A stretch of DNA of 64,000 bases, taken from Centroberyx gerrardi. Lineage: Eukaryota > Chordata > Actinopteri > Beryciformes > Berycidae. Under the pieces are notes generated by a model. The model was given only the letters and a program-made list of their open reading frames with translations, did not search any database and had not been told where the DNA came from. The stretch spans positions 21,803,284 through 21,867,283 of the forward strand of contig NC_136004.1 of NCBI RefSeq assembly GCF_048128805.1. The letters are read 5' to 3'. Below, in pieces: positions 12,101 through 24,300 of the stretch; the first letter of the stretch is position 1; every line of letters starts with the position of its first letter. Made by a program: the position numbers and the translations under genes.

Positions 12101-15100
12101 ATATTTTGTTGAATCTATTGTCTATTGGCACTGCGGTTCTGACTCTTGGACTCCTTGCTATTGGTTTCTTGCACACATTTCGAGTAGTTCTGGAGCATTA
12201 TCAAATGCCTAAAACGTAAACATAAAAGGTGTGTGTGTGTGTGTGTGTTCAGTCATGCATTGCGCTCTCAAACCCACCTGTAAATGTTGTGAGGGACAAA
12301 GACCTCATTGGAAGGGAACTCCAGCACCTCTTTGACTGGCCGAATGTTCTTCTCAGCCACTGGTATCAGAGGGATGAGCTCAGTGGACAGACTGGCCTGC
12401 GGCATGTCGTGGACTGGTGTCATGTCCAGTTTGATGGTACCTGGACAACAAGGGACAAGACAGACTCACACATCAGTGGACTGCATATACATTATAGCAC
12501 ATATCCTATCCTATCCTATCATTTAAGAACAGAGACATTTTTAGAGGTATTTTTTTTGTCTGATCAAAACACAGAAAGACATACCAATAGCTAAACAAAC
12601 AGCTAAACAAAATCAAGTCAAACCAAAAGTAAAATAAAATAAAATAAAATGAGAGAGAGAGATGAGAGATGAGAGATGACCTGATATGGTCTTGGTTCTC
12701 CTCTGCGGAGTGGAGGTTTTCTTAATCTCGGACAGGAACTTGAGCAAGTCTTCATCACTCAAACGATCTCCCTCCTGAAACAAACAATAACAACAACAAA
12801 CACACACACACACAGAACACGTAAGCACAGTTAACTGTAGACGTATACATTATTTTTTTTGTATTTAATGACGAGCAAGGGCACCAAGGGCCAAAAGATA
12901 TGTGAATATGGGACATAGGAATAAAAAAACAACAACAAATTAATGAAACATAACAAGTTACAATATTTGCTTCAAAGTCAAATCATGGAAGTGACATGAA
13001 CAGTGGAGTCTATGCTTGACACTCAAGTGATATCTGGCGTCATTTTTCCGTAGGTCATGGCTGAGCTGCAGAGACGGGAGCATAGAGGAATGCGTGACGC
13101 AGCATGTTAGATGAGAGAATGAGGCAAGTCCAGCCTCCATCCACATGCTTGTCTGTCGAACCTTGAAATTACTGGTTGCACGCTTTATCTCAAGGAAACA
13201 AGTAACACTTGTGCGCCGGTCCGACCTGCTTGAAGATGGTGCCGATGGTGATGGTAGCAGGTTTGAAGCCAGAGAGGTTACATGGCTGATCTTCTAAGGT
13301 GGCGTAACGTTCAGAGTTCCTCCTGGGGAGCTGGGCTCTCCGGTCCATACTGCTGGCTTTACCTGGTACAGCGGAGAAGGTGGGTTAGTTCAATTAGACT
13401 GTAAAGCAGGGGGAAGGCAGCTGGTAGGTAGGGCAAGTGATACACACACGTCTACTGTAGGCAAACACACACAAAATCGCATATGCATTCAGTCTCTCTC
13501 ACACACAAACAAACACAGACACACACAAGGACGCACACAAGGACAGACACAGAAACACAGACACAGACAAGGACACACACACACACACACACACCTCCTT
13601 TTAAGCTGTCAGAGTCTGTGCAGTCGCGGTCCAGTGTGGCGGTGGTGATGACGTCCATGATATTAACGGTGGCCCAGGCGAAGGGCATGCGATAGCGACC
13701 CAACCTCTGGCAGAAGGTCTCCGCCTGGCCTCGCAGCTTCTCCAGCTTGTCCTTGTTCTGAGGGACAAAAACAGAACCAGCGCTAAAAAAAAAACAATCA
13801 AAGGCAAAAAAAGGAGCACTTAAACGTTTTCAGCCCAAGGAAATGTTGAATAAAACTAACACAAAGGAGGGCCGTTTGATCAGCTTCAGTACAAACAGTA
13901 AACCCCAGAGTAAGATAACAAAATGTTGTTTTTTTTGTGACTCAGGTGTTTCGTGACAAATAAGATTACCTTTGTCGAGTCACTTTCCCTCATGGTCATG
14001 TAGGGGTCGGCACAGTCACTGATCTCTCCCTGCTGCAGAACCTTTTCTAGCTGAAACACAGACAGGAAGCACACGAGTCATCAGAACAGCTGAACATACT
14101 TAAACTAAAAAAAATGCATATAGTGTGTTGGCGCAAGTATAAAGCGTATGGCTGCCAATAAAAGGAAAGATACAAAGACGGCATTGCACCAAATATGTAG
14201 GTAACTGAGGTAATAAAAGCAGGTTCTGGACAGTTATTTTAGGCCAGGGGGAAACAGCTGGAGGAACAACTAAGAACCCTTTAAGTTCTGCCACAATCTG
14301 TTTCATAGCGCTATGTAAATTTCCTCAGACAGCATCTGTTCCTGCAAGGTGTTACCTTGATGACCAGGTAGATATCTGGAGTAGGGTAGGTGATGGAGAA
14401 GATGGCTGATCTGGCCAGGCTGGAATGGTCCACTTGTGGCGTGTGGGGCTTCAGGAAACCTTTAAACTGTTCTGGGTTCAGATCGCAGTAGAAGTTCTCT
14501 GATATCTGGAAAAAAGACAATAATGAGAGAGAGTTTACTTTTAAAGGGTAGGAAATTTAGCCTGTACCAAAAACACATACATGGTTATGTACTGTTTATA
14601 GAAGATCAAAAAGAATTTGGGCACTATGAAGGTAAAAAAAACAAAAACATGTCAGCTGATGTAAAAAATGGCACAATTTTCACCGTGTCACCATGTAAAT
14701 AAATTGTGGCATGGTATTTAGAAATAATATTTTTTGTATATATTATAGTGTGCAAATTCTTTTTGATCTTCTGTACTCTGAGTTTTCGAATTTACGCACC
14801 TGAGAGATTTTCTGTTTTTTTTTTTTACTTGGCAAAAAGAGCGCAGACATTTTCACTTACCAATTTATTTACTGTTTATAAAACATTTTCCTATGATCAA
14901 ATTCAGAGCATAGTAAAATGCAAAGCGTCACCCAAATGTGAAATGCTTTCCATAATGAAGGACAATAGCGCCCAAGAAGGACCAAAGGAATCGATATTCA
15001 AAAGGCTACATGATGCTTGTTTCATGTTTTTAGCCATCTTCAATACCAAAGCTTTTAACCAAACACTGATCCTGGAATGTTATCCATTCAGGCCACTCTG

Positions 15101-18100
15101 TTGTTTCTCCACTTGCCTCCCCAGTGACCCCAGGCTAGGAACTGGACCATATGCCCTGGCCTGGCCTGGTGTGTGTCATGTGATCCTCTCCATTAGAAAG
15201 CCATTAACTACTCCCCCCTTCATTCTTCTCATCCCATCAGGACACCATCCAGCCTCGTTAACACTGGTCACACAGCAGAGCAGCCCTCCGAAATGTAACT
15301 GTAATCCCCAGGAAAGTAACACTGATTGGATTACACCCATGAAACAGTATATTCTGTTATTTTTTGCTGCCCGTTCCTCAGTCTAGACTGAAAACAAAAG
15401 TTGACTGGGCATTTGTCATTAGAGCCCCTACACTGTGGAACAGCCTGCCAGAGGAAATTAGGCTAGAAAAGTCAGTGTATTCCTTCAAATTCACTTCTCA
15501 AGACACACTGCTACAGACTGGCCTTTATGTAATTGTTTATCTTGTTTTAAATCTTGTGTTCCTGCCTTGTGCTTTCTATTACTGTCTGTCTTTTGTATTA
15601 CTGTCCGTCTTTTTTTTAGTCGTTTCTCTTGCTTTCTGTAAAGCACTTTGTAAAGTGCTATACAAATAAAGTTTATTATTTTGCTTTAGTAATCCAGAGA
15701 TTACAGTAACAGTTTGCACCTGATGCTGTTAATACTGGTCTAACATAACAGAGCCGGCCTCCAGGCAGCCTGCATAGATTATGTAACTGTGACAACTGTC
15801 GCAACCCTGTTAAGTTCAACATGACGCACATTTACTGTCAGCGTGACAGTTCTCAAACGACGCCCGTGGAGGAGTCTACCTCTAACTGATGTCTAATGAC
15901 GTTGGACATATTTTAGATGTTTTTACTTGCACTCATAAATATCACTTTGGAGTGCCTGATAAATTAAGACAACTGACTTAAATAAGAGCATTATCTTGAT
16001 ATTCTGATTAAACAGAATGAACATGTCAAACATCCCTACAATACAAGACAGCCATTCAAGAGTTCACTGAGTTCAAATTCACTCAACTTAAATAGCGTAC
16101 AACAACGCTCACTTTAAAAAGTCAAACTTCAAATCACTAAATGTGTATTTAATGAGACACAAAGCATCTGATGATGTTTCTTCAACAACCAATTTTTGAA
16201 AAACAGCTTCTAAACGCTCGTTGTCAGTCATTTCTGGGAGATGATAGAGACGTTTCTTAACTTATTATTACTGTTGGGGAATATTTGTCTGTTTGCATGT
16301 CCACCCTGAAATCACTGCCTCCTACATCCATGAATTTGATACGGTGGTTCAACCATAACAAGGACGTTTGTTGGGTCAAATCCTGTGTATGTACCTTGTG
16401 TGATGGTCCGGAAGGACATGATTAATAACCAGAGAATTATAGGGAATTATATGAATATCTGCTGCATATTTCACAGATAATTTGTCATCGATCCAAATAC
16501 CAAGATATTTATAAACATTAACTTTCTCGATTAAATTACCAGATGAAGATAAGAGCGAAAAAGCTTTATCACCAGTATTTTTTGCCCGGGAGAAAAGCAT
16601 CCACTTTGTTTTCTGTGGATTTAAAACTAGTCTATGATTTATTAGAGACGTTTGCATGACATCGACGGATGATGCAGTTTTGACACCGCGTGTTGCGCCG
16701 AATCCTCTATGCAGTAGATAATTGTATCATCCGCATAAAGATGAGTATAGCAATCAGATAGGGATAAAATGATGTCGTTAATATAGATGGTAAAGAGAAT
16801 AGGACCCAAGATGGAACCTTGTGGAACACCAATAGTTATAGCTGATTTCTCAGAAAAAATACCATTTATCTTTGTTGATTGTGATCTGTCTAGGAGGTAG
16901 TTATGAAACCAATTAAAAGCAGTTGAGTCAAAACCTAAGGTAGAGAGTTTGTGCAATAGTAAAACATGATCAGCTGTGTCAAAGGCTTTTGATAAATCAA
17001 CAAAGATTGCAGCGCAATGTTTTCTGTTATCTAACCCAGAAACAATATCATTTACAACTAAAGAGGTAGCAGTAATTGTGCTGTGGTTAGACCTGAAACC
17101 CGACTGAAAGGGACTTAAAACAGTGGCGGATGAAAGAAATGATTTGAGTTGTTCGTTTACCAATGACTCAAGCACTTCCGCCAGACAGGATAAGTTAGAA
17201 ATAGGACGGTAGTTATTAAGGTCCTGTTTATCACCACTTTTATGGAGGGGAATCACGTGAGCCGTTTTCCAGACTCTTGGAATGAATCCAGAGACAATAG
17301 TTAGATTAAAAATGTGCGACAAAACCACAGATATCATTGGGGCCGAGAGCTTAATAAAAAATGGATCCAAATTGTCTTCCCCAATAGCACATTTAGTATT
17401 TATAGCAAGAAGTGCTCTTTCAACAGATTGAATAGAAAAATGATGTAAAGTGAAAGAAGGAGATGAGATCCTGTCATTTACACAGTCTGACATTCCGGGT
17501 GTGAAACAAACATCGTTAAGATTTTCAAAGAGGTGACCAGCAGCCTGAAAGTGCAAATTAAACGCTGAGCAAATTGCTACTTGATCAGTGACAATGGACT
17601 CACCTACTTATATATGTGTAGGAGGAGCAGTGAAGGGGTCACCTTTAAGGGAATTAACAGTCTTCCAAAATTTAGAAGGATTTGAGTAGGATTCTTTAAA
17701 TGAATTTTGATAGAACTCAGCTTTAGCCTTTCTCACTGACGAAGTGCATTTATTTCTTACATGTCTGAAAGCTTGCCAATGAGAAGCCTCACCAGAGCGT
17801 CGGGCCAAAGTCCATGCTTTATTTCTTTCAATAAAAAGGGCTGACAATTCAGAAGAAAGCCATGGATTTGATCTACCCTTTACTTTATGTATTTCTTATA
17901 AGGAGCGTGTTTGTTGGTGATTTGAAGAAAAGTAGTCATGAAGAAATCCAGAGCCATTTCGACATCAGGAATCTCACATGTTAAATGAATATCACTATGA
18001 TATAGGTCACGTAGAAAGGATTGGTCATTGAAGTTGCTAAAATTTCTTTTGACTATAACTCGAGAGGTTGTTTTACCCATACGTGTGCTCCTTATGCAGG

Positions 18101-21100
18101 CAACTGGGCAATGATCACTTATACCAAGATCAAAAACACCAGATGATATAATTTTGTCGCTTCTATTGGACAGAATCAGATCCAATAGAGTGGACTTGGT
18201 ATTTTTTAGATTTGGTCTGGTGGGAACAGTAATTAACTGAGAGAGATTTAGATTACCACAAAGCTCCTTGAGTTTGTCTGAGGAATTTGAGAGCCGATCA
18301 AGGTTAAAATCACCTAAAACAATAATTTCAGAATTAACACATTTACAAAGCAGGTCCTCCAAAACAGATAAAGAATCAGCAACAGCAGAGGGAGGCCTAT
18401 ACACTCCTGCTACCACAATAGAATTATTAAGACCTAGCTCTACCTTTAGCGCAATAAACTCACAATGCTTAGGAATAGAAGCAGTACAAAGAACAGTGAC
18501 TGTGAAATTGTTCTTAACATAAATTGCTACACCGCCACCCCTATCAGCTCTGTCAATTCTGTAAATGTTCTAGTTGTTAATAAGTATATCCGAATCTTGG
18601 ACACTTTTCTTGAGCCAGGTTTTAGTAATAACCAAAATATCTGGATCTGCCTGTGAAATTACAATTTTTAAATGATCCAGTTTTTCTTGCAGAAACAGGC
18701 TTCGGATGTTCCAATGCAAAAGTCCAAGGCCTTTGCGAGCTTTAAAAGAGCAGGGATTGAATAAAATGTTCTGTGCAGATTCCGTAATGAGAGGGGCAGA
18801 AGTGCAAGGTGGAAGGGTAATTGGGAGTAAATCTGAGGAGGTGACGGAATGATTTGTGTAAGGCTTGGCGGCTCAACAGACGAAGTATGACTGAAGAATT
18901 TTTTACGGAGAAACAGAGAAAAAGAAACATAGGCATAAAGGGGAGAGATGGAGAAAGAGACAGAGTTAAAAAAAGAGAAACTTGTGAGTCAGTAGCAAAT
19001 GCTTCACAGTTCCAGTCCCATTAAGTCTAACTGACAAAACAAGCTTGTCAGTTTCTCTTTCACTGTGACAGAGACTCATTTCATAGGTCTTTAACAGTCT
19101 GGCTCTGTCTCTACCCAATCTAATAAGGAGGAAGTTGTATTAACCTTCACAAGGACACGGCTAGGTTCAACACATAATACAATTATTCGGCTACAGCAAG
19201 ACATACTGTGGCAATACGCTACTTCCACTCTATTATCATGGGTTGGCATCAGTGGGGAAGAGGACTGAAAATGTCCATGATTTACAGTATGTGCTGAAAG
19301 ATACACGTAACAGATTGGAAACATAACATTACATGACCCATTATGTTTGTACTGCACTGGAACTGTTAAGTACAGTTCATTTTCAATATTATAGGGCATT
19401 ATATTGCCCTATCCTACCCACCAGACCTTATTACAGCCATCAGTTCTGCAGACAGGCTTGAAAGCAGCTGGGCAGTGCTGAGAACCCCGTCTCATCTGAG
19501 AAATCCCTGAGCACTTAAGTACAAACTAAATCCTTCCAACCTCTTCACCCAAAAAAACTATCCAGCTGTGCAAATCCATAGCAAACAATGCAAATGGCCA
19601 TGGCTCAAAATGGTTGACTGGGAAAGTGCTGTGCAACATTAGCGGTTACAGTATCAAAACAAAACGACCCCCGGGGCATAAAAATGTCAGGGCTGATGAG
19701 CCCTAAAGCGCTGTAGATTACACTGATCCCTCACCGCCACACAGACCGCCAAAAGAAACAAAGAGACCTCCCCGCACCAGCAGGAGACACATGGGCACAT
19801 AACTGCCTCGTCGAAACAATGCTCGTCGAATCGTCTAATTTACACACAAGGTCAAGAAATTGTGAGGTGTGAGTTTGGTATTCACATGAAGCGGAATACT
19901 TCTGTGGTTGCTTACCTTCTTCTTCTCTTTCAGGTCATACAAGGCCAGGCTAGCAAATATAGGCTCAATGTCAATCTCAAACCTGTGAGAGGCAAAGAGG
20001 AAAAGGAAATTAGACAGTAATTCAATAACAGCAGAGGAGACAAATACTGTGTTTCCGCATTCAGCTTCAATATTGTACGTTTTCCCTTGTGCTGTAGTTG
20101 ATCTATTCTATTCTATTCTATTCTATTCTATTCTATTCTTGTAGAATATTGTGGTATTGGTAAGCAGCAGAATGTGCTGAGTGATGACATAAGTCAAAGG
20201 AAGGTTGAAGGATAGGAGAGAAGGCTGCCAAACCACTGCAGCGGAGAAATGAGCTCAACTAAAACATTTGGCAGTTTTATGGAGTGCAAGAGGGAAGAGT
20301 GAGATCAAAAATGAAAGGCAGAGAGACTCTGTGTTTTTTGTGTTTGTGTGTGTGTGTGTCTGTGTGCATGTGCAAGAGAAAGAGAACGAGAGAACGGCAG
20401 AGAGAGAGAGAGACACAGAGACAAAAACACACAGAGGGAGGGAGGGAAAGTGATGGTCTAGAGAAGAACAACAACCGCTGCACAGTCTAACGCTGCACTC
20501 CTCTACACTCCCACACTGCTCCGTCACTCAGATCTACTGCATGTCTTTAGAGACAACCACCCAGAGGAGTTTTAAGTCATAATCGGTTGCTAGATACAAG
20601 AATGTACTGTATGTTGAATGCTGAGCAAAAGGTTACATTTTCATAATGACCATGTCCGTTTAACACAACGCACTGTTGACTCCTTGTCTAACCTACGACA
20701 GAAACAGATGGCAACAGTTTAAATTATACAGCTATTGCCCCTCCTCCGCCATTATGAAAATGAATTACATACTTGATGGCCTGGCATCGGATCAGGATGC
20801 GGTCTCCAATGTGTTCTTTGGGACAGTCGGGGATGGGCCGGATCTCGACTGCATCCTCCTGGGACACAAAACCAGAGAACAAGACGTTTTCAAATCAGGC
20901 TAGAAAGAGAGAAGAGTTGCACTTGGAGAGCATCAGGATTTCAAACAAGTTTCACAGGTGTTCATGGGTTGGGAGGAACTGAGTAGAAAACAAAACAATG
21001 TATAAAATATACTTCTAGTGTCAAGAAAGCACATAAATCCAGGTTCAGGCGTAATTGGGACCCTGAGGAAGGGATACACTTAAAATACATAGGTGGTGTT

Positions 21101-24041
21101 TGTGTTTTATACGTCTTTACCTTGATACTAAAGTATATTTTTTCCATTGTTTTGTTTTCTAAATGTAGACAATGTTTAATTTGAGTATGTGTATGTAACC
21201 TTTATTGTCTTATAAGGTCCATTTTAATGGTATATTGTGTATGCGTGTTCTGCCTGAGAGAGAAAGAGATAGAGATAGAGAGAGAGAGAGAGAGTGCGAG
21301 TGTACACATGCATGCACGGGGATATACACAGCATGTGAGCACCACCTCTCTCTGTGTCTCACCTCGTCTGCCGGCGGGTAGAGAGCAAACAGCTCGGGGT
21401 GCCTGTTCCCCTGCCGCGCCTCCTGGTTGAAGCGGTCCAGCTCCTCGTGGCTGCTGAGGCACAGCAGCCCCTCCACTCTGCGGTCCGGGGTCAAACACCG
21501 CAGGTCAAAGTCAGAGGAGGTCAGCGTGCGGCCACTGTCATCACTCAACCCTGCTAGAGATGGAGACTTGACCTGGGGCGATAACAGAAAGAGAGGGGTA
21601 TGAGTAGAAGGGGGGGAAGGGGAAAGAGAGAGAGAATAGGGTGAGTGGGGTTGATGGGAGAGGGAGAGAGATGGAGCGTTAGGAGAAAAAAGAAAGGATG
21701 AGCGTGATAGGGGACAGAATGTACAAGGAGATGTTATTAAGATAGAGAACAAATGGAAATGGGGGCAGGGTAAGGAATACTACATTAGTGGATTTTTGGT
21801 CAAAGCCTGTGCTTCCTCGAGTTAAAATAATATTGTTTAAGTGGGATTTGAATGAATAAATGAAAAGGCAACACAAATCCTTTTTGTCTTGCCTGTTTAA
21901 ACCTTCCCTAGCCTGTGGCTTAAAGTCAAGCACAAAATGACATTATCATGTCAGGATCTAGGGAGAGCCCGTTGTAATTCCTGTTCAATAATAAAATATT
22001 GTCATTACAAGACAATTAAATTAACAGAGTAGAGCATCCTCCTCCCATCAGAAAGAGGTCTCTCAGGCCGGTATTGGAGCCATATGGAATTACTCAGATG
22101 ACTCGGCTACAGGGCAGGGCATAACCTTTCCACTCTCATGCTATGTCCTGCTTTGAACCCTCCTTCTTGCCACCCCTCCCTCCTTGTCTCTTTCACTCCC
22201 TTCATCCATCAATCTCACAACAGGACTCCCAAACCGTGGGCAAGGGCTGACCAAGCTTCCGCCCCAGTGAAGCTTCACTCGGTTGGGAAAACAGGCTCCA
22301 AGAGAACCATCACATGATGATCCCAAGGCTACTGCTGGAGCAGATTGGAGTATAGACGAGAGCCATTAAGGGCTGAATGACAATAGCGCTGTTCTTCCCC
22401 CTATCTGTCACTCCCTCTCTGGCGCTTAGATCATGGGAAGCCCACGGCTGGAATAAGGGCCTTTGGTTTGGGTGATTAACCAGAGTTGGCAAGGAAGGGG
22501 CTAGAGGTGGGGGCTGGTCAGGCTGGGTGGTGGTGAAGGCTGGCTGGTTGGCTAGCCAGAGGCTGGGAGTGAGGCTGACTGGGACTTGGATTGGCTAGGA
22601 CTGCCTGACGCTGGGAGCTAGGGATTTGGCCAGAATGAGACAAAAAAGCTGGGGAGAGGGCAGGGAGAGAGAATGGGAACTTGGCTAGAAATAACGTTAG
22701 TCAAGGGCTGAGGCAGGGAATCTGTAATGACAGTAGAGGACTGATGCTGGCATGCTGGGGACTGGAAATAGCTATACAGTATATATTCTAAAAAAAAGTT
22801 GTAGAATAGAGTGGCATGTAATTGAATGCAGCAGAACACATCACAGATCAAACCACAACAATGCAGATCTCTGTGTTTGTCTGAGTGGAACAAATGGAGG
22901 TGGTGAAGGCTGGAGTGTGTATAATATTCAGGTTTAGTTGTGTGCAAGGCAGGCTGGGTAAACCTGAAGGCGACAGTGCCAGAGTGGAGAGAGTGACGGG
23001 AATGACAAAACACTGCTGCGTTCACTATTACAGCACCACCCCCACCACCACCACTTTCATTATCTTCTATGCACCTCTCCCTCACTGTGGTTGTTGTCTT
23101 GTTTCTTTCTCAAGCCTCAGTCAGTATGGACTACCATTCCCTTCTCACTTAAAAGTCTTCCCTTCCCAGGAAACATTCTAGTGAGACATAATAGTCCAAC
23201 AACTTGGCATTGAAGGGCAAAGCAGGAAAGAGTCTTTGCTTGTAGTTCTTCTTAGGAAAGGACTCTTAAAATGTAGCGTGTTAATATAATAATTTAATCA
23301 GTACATGCATTTAAATTCCACACACCTGCAAGTGATGTGTCATCCATACCGAAACTTTTTTTTATCTATTGTCTGAACCAAAATCAAAATTGCTTTAATT
23401 CACCAAGTACAACGAGTGCACACAGAATTTGACCTGATTAACTGGCACTGACACATTACAAGACATTTACAGTAACAGGACCTCATATACCGCAGACAAG
23501 ACATACTGTGTGACAGTAGACTAAACATAAATACACTCAATACACATTAAAAACCGAAGAATTGTTCCAGTGCAGCAAAACTGCATGCCACACTGTATAC
23601 AAGCTGTATACCGCACTGTATACAGCTTTTTAAGAAGGATAATACTGCTCCTAGACTTGAGTAACACAGGTTGGCGGCTATTTTTATGACCCAGGCTCAG
23701 TAAAACACATAGCCATTGTAGACAGGCGACCCAATTACTGTTCCTACACACAAACAGACCCAGTTTTAGGTAAGCGTGTATGTAGGGGTTTCATAAACTG
23801 AAGATTCAGTGGTTAATTTCAATCCCACTCTTTTCAAATGTAAATTAGTAATTCACCCCTTTGAAACTTCAGAAGGTGATTGTGTGTGTTGTATGATTAA
23901 ATGCATGGTAGTGTTTGTGCTTCTTACCGGGGTCTCTTCTTTCTCTGGCTGGACGTCCGACTCAAAGGTCTGTTTCTGAAGGAGTTTGTGTAGGCCCGCC
24001 CGCTCTGAATACGCGCTCCAGCCATCACCCTGGCACCTTCT

Positions 24042-24093
<52 letters not shown>

Positions 24094-24254
24094 CACAAAG
24101 AGCCAGACACACACTAGACACAACATGCATGGTTACTGCTGATACACCTCTGCAGTTCTAATCAAACTAGATAATAGATTTGATTTTCCCACCCTTGCAA
24201 TGCAAACAGAAGTGTTACACAAGACAGAGACAGAGTATGTGTGAGTGAAAGAGA

Positions 24255-24300
<46 letters not shown>

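Larger units (their letters stand above)
14506..19915. other. dock8 intron 8, 5.4 kb, hosts LINE remnants
   Basis: Contains a plus-strand LINE 3' end (about 15370-15680) and a minus-strand LINE body (about 16380-18960). It also has a short imperfect inverted repeat (14600-14619 against 14752-14774, AGAAGATCAAAAAGAATTTG). I see no exon in 18960-19915. Confidence 0.75.

Noticed and set aside
14706..15386. 226-codon open frame on the plus strand in dock8 intron 8
   Set aside because: Phe/Ile-rich start in AT-rich DNA, no domain recognised. It runs into the LINE 3' fragment, and no splice or promoter context supports it.
16376..18416. A host gene or domesticated reverse transcriptase
   Set aside because: Stops and frame changes break every domain, and it is an intronic, truncated LINE copy.
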